64,000 nt of DNA. Source: Candidatus Promineofilum glycogenicum. Its GTDB lineage: Bacteria > Chloroflexota > Anaerolineae > Promineifilales > Promineifilaceae. The notes beneath the pieces are model-generated. The model was not told where the DNA came from. It saw only the letters and a program-made list of their open reading frames with translations, and ran no database searches. The position numbers and the translations under genes were made by a program. The DNA lies in contig JADJHJ010000003.1 in assembly GCA_016707605.1 (NCBI GenBank), forward strand, positions 248,001 through 312,000. The letters are read 5' to 3'. This document shows, piece by piece, positions 41,727 to 50,042 of the stretch. Numbering within the stretch: the first letter of the stretch is position 1; every line of letters begins with the position of its first letter.

Positions 41727-42670
41727 GCTCGCGGTACCACTCCCAGAAACGGCGCACGCCTTCGGCGACCGACACTTGCGGATTGTAATCCAACAGGCGG
41801 CGGGCCTTGCTGATGTCGGCCTCGTTGCGCACGAAGTCGGCCGCCAGCCGCGGCGTGGGCACAAGGTTGGCCTTGCGCCCGCTCAACTGCTCCATCATGC
41901 CCACGAAGTCGGCCAGCAGCACCGGCTCCCCGCGGCCAAGGTTGATGATCTCATAGCCCAGCGGCCGGTCGAGCGCGGCGACAATGCCCGACACGGTGTC
42001 ATCGACAAACGTCCAGTCGCGGTACATCTGGCCGCCGTCGTAGAGCGGAATCTCGCGCCCTTTGGCGACGCTGTCGGCCAGCAGATAGGCCATCATGTCC
42101 GGCCGGCCGTTGGGGCCGTAGACGGTGAAGAAGCGCAGGACGGTGAAGTTCTGCCCGAACAGGTAGTGATAGGTGTAGCCCAGGATTTCGGCCGCCCGCT
42201 TGGCCGCGGCGTAGGGTTGCAGCGGCCGGTCGCAGGGGTCGGTCTCCACAAACGGGATTTGCGTCGTGTTGCCGTAGACGGACGAAGTCGAGGCCAGGAC
42301 GAAGTTGCCCACGCCGCCAACGGCCCGCGCCGCGTCGAGCACATTCTGCGTGCCGTTCAGGTCAACGTTGACGTACAGGTCGGGGTACTTCATGGCGTCG
42401 CGCACGCCGGCCATCGCCGCCAGGTGGGCCACGGCCTGGATGTCGTTCCGCGGCGAACAGGCGCAGGAGGGCTTCCCGGTCGCGCACGTCGGCCTCGACC
42501 ATGCGGAAGTTGTCGTAGGCGCACAGCCGCCGCTCGTTGGCCCGCTTGCGCGCCGGGTCATAGTAGTCGTTGAAGTTGTCGAGGCCGATGACCGTGTCGC
42601 CACGGCGCAGCAGGCGCTCGGCCAGATGGCTGCCGATGAAACCGGCCGCGCCGGTGACCAGAATCGTCAT
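41707..42670 (-). CDS. NAD-dependent sugar epimerase (UDP-glucuronate 4-epimerase-like), frameshifted
   Basis: N-terminal Rossmann motif GAAGFIGSHLAERLLRRGD and DNFNDYYDPARKRAN, the latter typical of UDP-glucuronate/galacturonate 4-epimerases. After LLRLFAAE the frame breaks at about 42448-42452 and resumes as NDIQAVAHLAAMAGVR; one extra base explains it. The second frame holds ASTSSVYGN and catalytic YAAAKRAAE and runs to the normal C-terminus. Reconstructed length is about 320 residues. It makes an acidic sugar nucleotide for surface polysaccharide, in line with the glycosyltransferases nearby. ATG overlaps the recJ stop. Confidence 0.85.
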
Positions 42671-44475
42671 ACGTTGATACTCTCCATTTCCGTCGGCCGC
42701 ATGTCCTCGATGACCAGTTGCAGGCTCGTTGTGCCCTGCCAGTGGTTGACGCCGATGCGGTAGGCGATGTCGACCAGCGGCGGCAGGCAGCCGGCCCACT
42801 GCGCCTGGCGAAAGGCGATGGCCGGCAGGGCTTGCTGGGGGGCGGGGCGGCCGTAGCGGCTGTTGCCGGGGGCGTTGCCGTTGGCCCGGCCGTCCACCAG
42901 GTGCAGTTGCAGGTGGCTGCCGTCGCTGCCGACGGCGCGGTGGCCGACGATCTGCGCCCCGCGGCTGAGCAGCAGCGGCGCGGGGTTGCTGTAGCCGGTT
43001 GGCTCCAGGCGGGCCAGCGTCTCCTGTAGCGCCCAATCCACCTGGCCCAGCGGCAACTCGGCGTCGATTGCCAGCGCCGGTAGTAGCTCCAGCCCGGCCA
43101 GCCGGTCGGCGGCGATGGCCGTAATGCGCTCGGTGAACTCGGGCAGGTCTTCGTTGCAGATGGTGAAGCCCGCCGCCTGGGCGTGGCCGCCGTGGCGCAC
43201 CAGCAGGTCGGCCACTTCGTCGAGGGCGTCGGTGATGTGGAATTCGGGGATGGAGCGGCAGGAGCCGCGGCTTTCGTGCTCGCCGTGCTCCATGATGATC
43301 GTCGGCCGGTAGTGCTTCTCGGCCAGCCGGCTGGCGACCAGGCCGACGACGCCCGACTGGAAGTCGGGGTCGGCGGCGATGATGATCGGCGCGCCGGGGT
43401 CGACCATCTGCTCGGCGCGGGCGCTCAACTGGCGGGTCAGGCTTTGCCGCTTGCGGTTCAGTTCGTCCAGCAACTTGGCCTGGGCCTGCGCCGTCTGGCT
43501 GTTGGAAGCGATGAGCAGCTTGGCCGCGTCGTAGGCGTGGGCCAGGCGGCCGGCGGCGTTGATGCGCGGCCCCAGGCCGAAGCCGATGCTCTCGGCCGTC
43601 AGTTGCTTGGGTTGCAGGCCGCTGACGGCCAGCAGCGCGGCCAGGCCCGGCCGGCGCACCTCGTTGAGCACGGCCAGCCCCTCGGCCACCAGCTTGCGGT
43701 TCTCGCCCAGCAGCGGGGCCAGGTCGGCCACAGTGCCGATGGACACCAGGTCGAGCAGGTTGGTCTCGTCCCAATCGGCCCGCTCCGGCATGGCCAGCCG
43801 CACCGCCTGGGCCAGCTTGAAGGCGATGCCCACCCCGGCCAGCATCCGCTCCGGGTAGGTGGAGTCGTCGCGCTTGGGGTTGATGACGGCCACCGCCGGC
43901 GGCAGTTCGCGCCCCAGGCTGTGGTGGTCGGTAATGATCAGGTCCAGGCCGATGGCGCGGGCGTGGGCCGCTTCGATGGGCGAGCGGATGCCGCAGTCGA
44001 CGCTGATGACCAGATCGACCCCCTTGCCGCGCAGCGCCGTCAGCGCGTCGAGGTTCAGGCCGTAGCCCTCATCCACCCGGTCGGGGATGTAGGGCACGAC
44101 CAGGCGGCGCTCGTCGGCCATCGCCCGCAGCGCCTCGGTCAGCAGAACGGTGGCGGTCACGCCGTCGGCGTCGAAGTCGCCATAGATGGCGATGGTCTCG
44201 CCGGTGCGCAGGGCGCGGACGACGCGATCCGCGGCGCGGTCCATGTCGGCCAGTTGAAACGGGTCGCGCGAGAGCAGGTAGTGGTGGGCCAGAAACGCCT
44301 GCGCCTGGGACGGCTGGGTCAGGCCGCGGTTGTGGAGAATGCGTCCCAGAACCGGATGCACGGTGTCGCCGGCCGACCATAGAGGGGAGTCAGCCGGTAC
44401 TTCGGGAGCGATGCGCCAGCGGAACTCGCGCAGGGATGTGGGCCGGTTCATAGAGGTCAATGGTAACACGCTCAT
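42667..44475 (-). CDS. recJ: Single-stranded-DNA-specific exonuclease RecJ
   Basis: 602 residues. DHH phosphoesterase motifs IYGDFDADGVTAT and DLIITDHHSLG, VDCGIRSPIEAA, then the DHHA1 domain with RHGGHAQAAGFTI and a C-terminal OB-fold. 5'-3' ssDNA exonuclease in mismatch repair and RecF-type recombination. The ATG at 44475 has GAGG seven bases upstream; an internal ATG at 44451 is the alternative. It overlaps the epimerase by ATGA and is divergent from yihY. Confidence 0.95.
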   Translation of the reverse strand: MSVLPLTSMNRPTSLREFRWRIAPEVPADSPLWSAGDTVHPVLGRILHNRGLTQPSQAQAFLAHHYLLSRDPFQLADMDRAADRVVRALRTGETIAIYGDFDADGVTATVLLTEALRAMADERRLVVPYIPDRVDEGYGLNLDALTALRGKGVDLVISVDCGIRSPIEAAHARAIGLDLIITDHHSLGRELPPAVAVINPKRDDSTYPERMLAGVGIAFKLAQAVRLAMPERADWDETNLLDLVSIGTVADLAPLLGENRKLVAEGLAVLNEVRRPGLAALLAVSGLQPKQLTAESIGFGLGPRINAAGRLAHAYDAAKLLIASNSQTAQAQAKLLDELNRKRQSLTRQLSARAEQMVDPGAPIIIAADPDFQSGVVGLVASRLAEKHYRPTIIMEHGEHESRGSCRSIPEFHITDALDEVADLLVRHGGHAQAAGFTICNEDLPEFTERITAIAADRLAGLELLPALAIDAELPLGQVDWALQETLARLEPTGYSNPAPLLLSRGAQIVGHRAVGSDGSHLQLHLVDGRANGNAPGNSRYGRPAPQQALPAIAFRQAQWAGCLPPLVDIAYRIGVNHWQGTTSLQLVIEDMRPTEMESINV

Positions 44476-44517
44476 GGTGAATCCTCAAAGCTGGTATGTG
44501 GGGCGGCGAAGGCGGTA

Positions 44518-44546
44518 TTGTAGGATGGGGGTCATGGGACTATACT
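44518..44546 (+). promoter_or_regulatory. Promoter of the YihY-family gene, very short leader
   Basis: TTGTAG at 44518-44523, 17-base spacer, TATACT at 44541-44546. The ATG follows 12 bases after the -10 box, so the leader would be about five bases and contains no ribosome site. Confidence 0.65.
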
Positions 44547-44558
44547 CCGGTCGCAATC

Positions 44559-45479
44559 ATGGCTGACGACAACGAAATGAGTAACCTATCCCCGGAGCCG
44601 GGGCATCTGGCGGCGGGGCGGATCGGCGAGACGGCCGCGGCGTGGGGCGGCGCGCTGGCCCGCTGGGGGCGGCTGTCGCTGCGCGCCATACAGCTGGCGA
44701 CCGCGCCGGAGTCGCAACTGGTGGCTTCGTCCATCGGCTTCTTCACCCTGTTCTCCGTCTTCCCATTGGCCCTGCTGGCCGTCGCTCTGGCCAGCAACTG
44801 GCTCGATCCGGTGCTGGCCGAGACGCGCATCGTGGCCGAGTTGGAGTTTGTCGTGCCGGGGCTGGATACACTGCTGGGGGCCAATCTCCAGAATCTGGTG
44901 CAGGCCCGTGGCCCGGTGACGGGGCTGGCGGCGTTGGCCCTGGTGTGGTCGGCCTCCAGCGCCTTCAACGTCATCACGCGGGCGATGGACCGCATTTGGG
45001 GCGCGGACATCAACCACCGCCGCTCGGTGTGGCGGCACCGCACGTTGGCGGTGTTGACGGTGCTGCTCGTCGCCGGTCTCCTGATGGTGGCAACGATGGT
45101 CGAAGGGCCGGCGTTGACCATCGTCAACAGCCTGCTGCCGGAGCGATTGAGCCGCATTGGGCCGTATACCGATCGCTTCTGGGCCGCTTTTCTGAATGTC
45201 GTTCTCTTCGGCGTCCTGTATCGTTTCATGCCCCACGTCCGTCTGACCTGGCGCGACGTATTGCCCGGGGCCATTCTGGCCGGCGTGCTGTGGCAGGCGG
45301 CCAAACAACTATTTTTGCTATTCATCGGGCGCTATCTCTCCACTTCCAACCTGATCTATGGCTCGGTTGGGGCTATCATCGCCTTTCTGATGTGGACCTA
45401 CGTCAGTAGTGTCATCCTGCTCTTTGGCGCGCTGCTCAACCGGTATGCGGCCGAGGAGCGCAAGGCCAACCCGGGCTGA
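44559..45479 (+). CDS. YihY/BrkB-family inner-membrane protein
   Basis: 306 residues, about six TM helices. Family signatures are visible: ASSIGFFTLFSVFPLALLAV, ALVWSASSAFNVITRAMDRI, and YGSVGAIIAFLMWTYVSSVI near the C-terminus. Once called ribonuclease BN, the family is now regarded as membrane transport or envelope proteins of uncertain role. It stands alone between a divergent recJ and a C-rich repeat. Confidence 0.9.
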   Translation: MADDNEMSNLSPEPGHLAAGRIGETAAAWGGALARWGRLSLRAIQLATAPESQLVASSIGFFTLFSVFPLALLAVALASNWLDPVLAETRIVAELEFVVPGLDTLLGANLQNLVQARGPVTGLAALALVWSASSAFNVITRAMDRIWGADINHRRSVWRHRTLAVLTVLLVAGLLMVATMVEGPALTIVNSLLPERLSRIGPYTDRFWAAFLNVVLFGVLYRFMPHVRLTWRDVLPGAILAGVLWQAAKQLFLLFIGRYLSTSNLIYGSVGAIIAFLMWTYVSSVILLFGALLNRYAAEERKANPG

Positions 45480-45485
45480 GAGACA

Positions 45486-45545
45486 CAATCCCCTCTCCCC
45501 AACCCTCTCCCGGAGGGCGAGGGGGCAGGAACCCTCTCCCACTGA
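45486..45545. repeat. CCCTCTCCC-type dispersed repeat
   Basis: CCCCTCTCCCCAACCCTCTC followed by CCGGAGGGCGAGGGGGC; near-exact reverse complement of 17302-17345. It forms an imperfect hairpin after the YihY gene. Confidence 0.75.
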
Positions 45546-45589
45546 CCACTATCTTGACTCACCCCCCTATTATCCATAAAATAGAACGT

Positions 45590-45829
45590 ATGAGCTACTC
45601 CTGGATTCGGGCCAGCGAAATTGGTGATTACGTCTACTGCCGGCGGGCGTGGTGGCTGCGGCGGGTGCGCGGGGCCAGGCCGACCAACACGGCCCAGTTG
45701 CAGGCCGGCACGCGCCACCACGAGCAGCACGGCCGCCTGGTGCGCCGCTCCATCTGGGCGCAGCGCGTGGCCTACGTGGCCCTGTTCTGCGCCATCGCCG
45801 CGCTGGTGTTTCGTTTACTGACGACCTAG
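45590..45829 (+). CDS. Cas4-like N-terminal module with C-terminal membrane anchor
   Basis: 79 residues. IRASEIGDYVYCRRAWWLRR matches the start of Cas4/Dna2-type PD-(D/E)XK nucleases, where the Cys after the aromatic is the first ligand of a 4Fe-4S cluster; AGTRHHEQHGRLV matches the conserved GxxxH helix. A TM segment follows (about 58-77, VAYVALFCAIAALVF) after basic residues, so the soluble part should face the cytoplasm. It has no nuclease core of its own. The core is in the next frame, 163 bases downstream beyond a repeat cluster. Either a separate subunit or the first half of an interrupted gene. Confidence 0.68.
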   Translation: MSYSWIRASEIGDYVYCRRAWWLRRVRGARPTNTAQLQAGTRHHEQHGRLVRRSIWAQRVAYVALFCAIAALVFRLLTT

Positions 45830-45835
45830 ACCCCG

Positions 45836-45985
45836 TGCGTCGCACCTTCCGGGGTGCGTCGCACGTTCCGGGCGCGTGGGCAAGAAGGTGCATCGCACTG
45901 CGGAAAGTGCGATGCACCGGGAGGCGTTCCGGGCGCGTGGGCAAGAAGGTGCAACGCACTGGGAAAGTGCGATGCACCGAGAGAT
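45836..45985. repeat. Repeat cluster between the two halves of the Cas4-like nuclease
   Basis: Contains two near-identical copies of a roughly 55-base unit beginning CGTTCCGGGCGCGTGGGCAA and including GTGC(A)TCGCACT...AGTGCGATGCAC hairpins, plus a shorter preceding copy GGTGCGTCGCAC. It ends at the start of the second half. Confidence 0.85.
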
Positions 45986-45992
45986 AATCATC

Positions 45993-46535
45993 ATGTTCCT
46001 GGGTGGCCTGCCGTTACTGATCGTGCTGTTCCTGCTCTTCGTCGCCGCGGCGCTGTGGGTGGCCGGGCGGCGGATGCGGCAGGAGAGCGGGCTGCCCGAC
46101 GGCCGCGTCTTCTACACCGACACCGAGACGTGGCGGGCCAACAACGACGTGCTCCACGCCGCCGATCTGCGCCTGGTGGGCAAACCCGACTATCTGGTGG
46201 AGGCCGACGACGGCGCGATCATTCCCGTCGAGGTCAAGTCGTCGCGCGCCCCGGCCCGGCCCCACGAAGGGCAGGTGCTCCAGTTGGCCGCCTACTGCCT
46301 GCTGGTCGAGGAGAACTTCGGCGTGCGCCCGCCCTACGGCATCCTGCAATACCGCGACCAGGCGTTCGCCATCGACTACACCGACGACCTGGAAGCCGAC
46401 CTGCTCGACCTGCTGGACGAGATGCGCGCCGCCCGCGCCGAAGACGACCCCGACCCCGACCACGACGACCCCCGCCGCTGCGCCGCCTGTGGCTTGCGCC
46501 ATTCGTGTGACAAGCAAGTGACTGGTTACGAGTGA
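45993..46535 (+). CDS. Membrane-anchored Cas4/Dna2-like PD-(D/E)XK nuclease domain
   Basis: 180 residues. N-terminal TM helix (GGLPLLIVLFLLFVAAALWV) then basic GRRMRQ, so the rest is cytoplasmic. The nuclease core is complete: VGKPDYLVEADDG (Asp), IIPVEVKSSRAP (Glu-x-Lys), LQLAAYCLLVEE (Gln...Tyr). The C-terminal CAACGLRHSC supplies three Cys, which with the Cys of the preceding module make the four of a Cas4-type iron-sulfur cluster. No CRISPR array or other cas gene is present. Start ATG 45993; an in-frame ATG at 45972 is possible. The final residues run into the GTGACGA repeat. Confidence 0.8.
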   Translation: MFLGGLPLLIVLFLLFVAAALWVAGRRMRQESGLPDGRVFYTDTETWRANNDVLHAADLRLVGKPDYLVEADDGAIIPVEVKSSRAPARPHEGQVLQLAAYCLLVEENFGVRPPYGILQYRDQAFAIDYTDDLEADLLDLLDEMRAARAEDDPDPDHDDPRRCAACGLRHSCDKQVTGYE

Positions 46536-46645
46536 CGAGCGACGAGCGACGAGTGACGGGTTCAGAACGCTCCACTGAATACTAACCTCTTCTCCCTAAT
46601 CCCTAATCCCTAATCCCTAACCCCTAGCCCCTAACCCCTATCCCC
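46519..46645. repeat. GTGACGA units followed by CCTAATC/CCTAACC tandem units
   Basis: First about five GTGACGA/GCGACGA units (46523-46558), then seven or so CCCTAATC/CCCTAACC units (46590-46644). Unlike other copies, neither block has its complementary arm nearby. Confidence 0.8.
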
Positions 46646-46648
46646 GGC

Positions 46649-46654
46649 TATAAT
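46649..46654 (+). promoter_or_regulatory. -10 box of hisS, predicted leaderless
   Basis: TATAAT with seven bases to the ATG at 46662; the start of transcription should fall at or next to the ATG. No good -35 is visible in the repeat upstream. Confidence 0.6.
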
Positions 46655-46661
46655 TGCCCCC

Positions 46662-47963
46662 ATGACCAAACAAATCCAGCGTGTCACCGGCATGCAAGAC
46701 GTGCTGCCGGACGAGCGCCGCTATTGGGACGCGATCACTGCCGCGGCCGAGAGCCTGGCCCGGCGCTTCGGCTTCCAGCGCATCGACCTGCCGATCATCG
46801 AGTTCGAGGAGTTGTTCGTCCGGGGCGTGGGGCAGGGGTCGGACTTCTTCGTCCAGAAGGAGATGTACACCCTGGCCGAGGCCGACGGCTCGCGCATCAC
46901 CCTGCGGCCGGAGTTCACCGCCGGCTTCATGCGCGCCTACATCCAGAACGGCCTGAGCAACTGGACGCCGCCGGTGAAGCTCTACACCATCGGCCCCAGC
47001 TTCCGCCGCGAGCGTCCCCAGGCCGGCCGCCTGCGCCAGCACAGCCAGTTCAACGCCGAGATCATGGGCGAGGACGACCCGGCGGCCGACGTCGAAGTGA
47101 TGATGCTGGCCATGAGCCTCTACCGCGAGTTGGGGTTCAAGGGCCTGACGTTCCAGCTCAACAGCACCGGCTGCCCCGTCTGCAAGCCGGGCTACATCGA
47201 GAAGCTGGTGGCCTATCTCGACCAGCACCGCGACCGGCTGGCGGCCATCGACAAGGAGCGGCTGACGAAGAACCCGCTACGCGTGCTCGACAGCAAAGAG
47301 CCGGGTATGGCCGAACTGCTGGCCGACGCGCCGCAGATCGCCGACCACCTGTGCGACGATTGCCAGGAGCACTTCGCCGACGTGCGCGGCCTGCTGGACG
47401 CACTCGACCAGACCTACACCATCAACTTCCGCCTGGTGCGCGGCATCGACTACTACACCAAGACGGTCTTCGAGGTGTGGCAGGAGGGCATCGGCGCGCA
47501 GGCGGCGCTGTGCGGCGGCGGGCGCTACGACGGGCTGGCCGAGGACATCGGCGGCCCGGCCACGCCCGGCGTCGGCTTCGGCAGCGGCATCGAGCGCATT
47601 GTGCTGGGCATGAAGGAGCAGGGCGTGGAGCCACCGGCCGCGCCACCGCCGCCGGTCTATCTGGCCCACTTCGGCGGGGCGACCAAGACGGCCGCCGCGC
47701 AACTGGCCTTCCGCCTGCGGGCGGCGGGCATCGGCGCGCGGGTGGCTTTTGCCCGTCGTGGTCGCAGCCTGAAGAGCCAGATGCGCGAGGCCGACCACCA
47801 CGGCGCGCGCTTCGTGCTCATCATCGGCGAAGACGAACTGGCCCAGGGCCTCGTGACCGTCCGCCCCCTGGCCGGTGGCGAACAAACGCGCGTTCCGCTG
47901 GCCGACCTCGTCCCCTGGCTCCAGGAGCAGACCGCCGGCGGCCGACCGCCAACCGCCGCTTGA
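46662..47963 (+). CDS. hisS: Histidine--tRNA ligase
   Basis: 433 residues, class II synthetase. Motif 2 region GPSFRRERPQAGRLRQHSQF, histidine-specific loops LVRGIDYYTKTVFE and GGGRYDGLAEDIGG, motif 3 GVGFGSGIER, and C-terminal anticodon-binding domain (VYLAHFGGATKTAAAQLA onward). The N-terminus VTGMQDVLPDERRYW is typical. It charges tRNA-His and is essential. It lies upstream of nadK across a palindrome that begins in its last codons. Confidence 0.96.
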   Translation: MTKQIQRVTGMQDVLPDERRYWDAITAAAESLARRFGFQRIDLPIIEFEELFVRGVGQGSDFFVQKEMYTLAEADGSRITLRPEFTAGFMRAYIQNGLSNWTPPVKLYTIGPSFRRERPQAGRLRQHSQFNAEIMGEDDPAADVEVMMLAMSLYRELGFKGLTFQLNSTGCPVCKPGYIEKLVAYLDQHRDRLAAIDKERLTKNPLRVLDSKEPGMAELLADAPQIADHLCDDCQEHFADVRGLLDALDQTYTINFRLVRGIDYYTKTVFEVWQEGIGAQAALCGGGRYDGLAEDIGGPATPGVGFGSGIERIVLGMKEQGVEPPAAPPPPVYLAHFGGATKTAAAQLAFRLRAAGIGARVAFARRGRSLKSQMREADHHGARFVLIIGEDELAQGLVTVRPLAGGEQTRVPLADLVPWLQEQTAGGRPPTAA

Positions 47964-48070
47964 GATGGCCCGCCGACCCATGACCGCCGGCCGCTGCGCC
48001 AAAAGGACGACGACTGCCAGATCGCTTCCGCTGGCGGTCGGCGGTCAGCGGTCGGCGGTCGGCAGTCCAA
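47933..48070. repeat. Tandem-unit palindrome, GGTCGGC type
   Basis: Left arm GACCGCCGGCGGCCGACCGC and following (inside the last hisS codons), right arm GGCGGTCGGCGGTCAGCGGT with four GGTCGGC-like units (48028-48065). The centre is about 60 bases. Confidence 0.72.
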
Positions 48071-48086
48071 CCAACTAAGTCTCACT

Positions 48087-48944
48087 ATGACCCTGATCGG
48101 CATCCTCCAACAGCCCCGCATCCCCGAATCCACCGCTCTGGGCGAAGAGTTGAAGCGCTGGCTGGCGGAGCGCGGCGTGGCCTCGTGGACGGCCGCGCCG
48201 TGGGACGACGAGCCGCTGGCCGCGCCGCTGAACGAGACGGCGCTGGTGATCGTGCTGGGCGGCGACGGCTCGACGCTGCGCGCCGCCCGCTGGACGGTTC
48301 CTTACGACGTACCCATCTTCGGCATCAACGTCGGCCGCGTCGGCTTCCTGAGCGAAGCCACGCCCGACGACTGGCCGGACAAGCTGGAGCGCGTGCTGCG
48401 CGGCGAGCACTGGCTGGAGCGGCGGCTGCTGCTCCACGCCGAACTGTGGCGCGGCGGCACGCTCGTCCAGCCGTTCATGGCCCTCAACGAAGTGACCATC
48501 GGCCGCGGCGCGCAGGCGCGGGTCATTCGCCTGCACCTGCGCGTCGACGACGACCTGGTGACGACCTACATCGCCGACGCCCTCATCGTGGCCACGCCGA
48601 CCGGCTCGACGGCCTACGCCATGGCCGCCGGCGGGCCGCTGCTGCCGCCGCAGTTGCAGAACTTCGTCGTCGTGCCCGTCGCCGCCCATCTGAGCCTCAA
48701 CCGGCCGCTGGTGCTGCACGAGAACGCGCGCATCGGTATCCAGGTGGAGATGAGCCACGAGGCGTTCCTGACCGCCGACGGGCAGAAGAGCGTGGCCGTG
48801 GAGAACGGCGACGAGGTGCTGATCACCAAGCACGAGCGGCCGTGCCTCTTCGCGCGGGTGGAAAGCCCGGGCTTCTTCTATCGCCGGCTGATGGGGCGAC
48901 TGGGCTTCAGTTGGCCCCATCTCATCCCCGCGCCGCGTCCTTAG
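48087..48944 (+). CDS. nadK: NAD kinase
   Basis: 285 residues. Motifs VLGGDGSTLRAAR (GGDG), NVGRVGFLSEA, PTGSTAYAMAAGGPLL (NE/D region upstream: ALNEVTIGRG) and ADGQKSVAVENGD. Phosphorylates NAD to NADP in the cytosol using ATP or polyphosphate. No obvious ribosome site; start ATG 48087 fits the family (LIGILQQPRIPE). Confidence 0.94.
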   Translation: MTLIGILQQPRIPESTALGEELKRWLAERGVASWTAAPWDDEPLAAPLNETALVIVLGGDGSTLRAARWTVPYDVPIFGINVGRVGFLSEATPDDWPDKLERVLRGEHWLERRLLLHAELWRGGTLVQPFMALNEVTIGRGAQARVIRLHLRVDDDLVTTYIADALIVATPTGSTAYAMAAGGPLLPPQLQNFVVVPVAAHLSLNRPLVLHENARIGIQVEMSHEAFLTADGQKSVAVENGDEVLITKHERPCLFARVESPGFFYRRLMGRLGFSWPHLIPAPRP

Positions 48945-49151
48945 AAGAAACCACAGATTACACGGATTTCACAGATTTAAGAGGTATCATCCGCAGATTA
49001 GGCAGATTATTAGGGAACAACAGCTCGCGCAAAGGCGCAAAGGGGCACAGATCGCAAAGCGAAGACTCTTTTCATCTTTGCACCTTTGGCCCTTCGCGCC
49101 TTTGCGTGAGCTTCTTAGAATCTGCCCAAGCTGCGGACTAATCAAATATAG
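48945..49151. repeat. Intergenic repeats: GATTACA-type and CAAAGGCGC-type
   Basis: 48953-48985 carries AACCACAGATTACACGGATT and further 9-base GATT units with no complementary arm except AATCTGCCCAAGCTGCGG at the far side. Nested inside, 49022-49117 is a CAAAGGCGC palindrome (CGCGCAAAGGCGCAAAGGGG / CCTTTGGCCCTTCGCGCCTT). One repeat appears inserted inside the other. Confidence 0.75.
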
Positions 49152-50030
49152 ATGACACAAATCAGAGACCCACGATTGCGCGCGCTGCTGGCCCAGGCCG
49201 AGCGCAACGCCAACTACGGCAAGAACGCCGCGGCGGAGATGATGTATCGCCAGATCGTCGACGAAGCGCCGGAGGCCGAAGAGGGCTGGCTGGGCCTGGC
49301 CCGCGTGGCCGGCGACGCCGGCCAGAAGCGCGCCGCCTATGAGCGGGCGCTGGAGCTTGCGCCGGAAAGCCCGGCGGCCGTGGCCGGGCTGGCCGTGCTC
49401 GACGGCCGCCCCGTGCCGCCGGAGGCCGCTGCCGCCCTGGCCGCGCTGGAGCCGCCGGCCGAGGAGACGCGCCCCAGCACCGTCAGTGTGGCCGAAGAGA
49501 CCGCGCCCGCCGCGCCGGTCGAGGAAGCGACGTACACGCTGACCTGCTACCGCCACCCGGAGCGCCTGACCTCGTTGCGCTGCTACAACTGCAACCGGCC
49601 CATCTGCATCAGTTGCGCCCGGAAGACGCCCGTCGGCTACATCTGCCCCGAATGCCAGCGGCAGGCCGAGGACGCCTTTTACAACAGCCGGCCGCTAGAT
49701 TACCTCATCGCCGCGCTCGTCTCGCTGCCCATTAGCTTGCTCGTTGGCTATCTGCTTATTCGCTTTTTTGTCGGCAGCTTCTTCTTCTTCCTGATCGTCT
49801 TCTTTGTCAGCGGCGCGGTCGGTGGCTTCATCGGCCGCATTACCAAGCGGGCCATCGGCGGGCGGCGGGGGCGCTATCTACCCGGCCTGGTGGTGGCCAT
49901 GATGGTCTTGGGCGTAACCCTGCCCGCTGTGTTGCTGCTCCTGCTGGGCGGGATGAACCTTTTCGCCATGCTAGGCCTGGGTATCTTCCTGTTCGTCGCC
50001 GGCGGTGCAGCTTACTGGCAAATGAGGTAA
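49152..50030 (+). CDS. TPR, B-box-type zinc finger and four-TM membrane protein
   Basis: 292 residues. Residues 5-75 look like two TPR-type helical pairs (AAAEMMYRQIVDEAPEAEEG, GQKRAAYERALELAPESP). An acidic Pro/Ala linker leads to a B-box-like zinc finger (CYRHPERLTSLRCYNCNRPI, ISCARKTPVGYICPEC). From residue 180 there are four TM helices. This architecture is known in Chloroflexota and actinobacteria as hypothetical rhomboid-like or B-box proteins, but no catalytic motif is visible. Function unknown. It lies 12 bases before recN. Confidence 0.75.
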   Translation: MTQIRDPRLRALLAQAERNANYGKNAAAEMMYRQIVDEAPEAEEGWLGLARVAGDAGQKRAAYERALELAPESPAAVAGLAVLDGRPVPPEAAAALAALEPPAEETRPSTVSVAEETAPAAPVEEATYTLTCYRHPERLTSLRCYNCNRPICISCARKTPVGYICPECQRQAEDAFYNSRPLDYLIAALVSLPISLLVGYLLIRFFVGSFFFFLIVFFVSGAVGGFIGRITKRAIGGRRGRYLPGLVVAMMVLGVTLPAVLLLLLGGMNLFAMLGLGIFLFVAGGAAYWQMR

Positions 50031-50042
50031 AATCGAGGGGTC

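Noticed and set aside
42667..43774. 470-codon Arg/Gly/Pro-rich frame containing the epimerase N-terminus
   Set aside because: Everything before the ATG at 42670 is an out-of-frame reading of recJ; only the last part is the genuine epimerase N-terminus.
45836..45985. Two 55-base repeats next to a Cas4-like gene as a mini-CRISPR
   Set aside because: The copies are adjacent hairpins without unique spacers between them, and no other cas gene is present.
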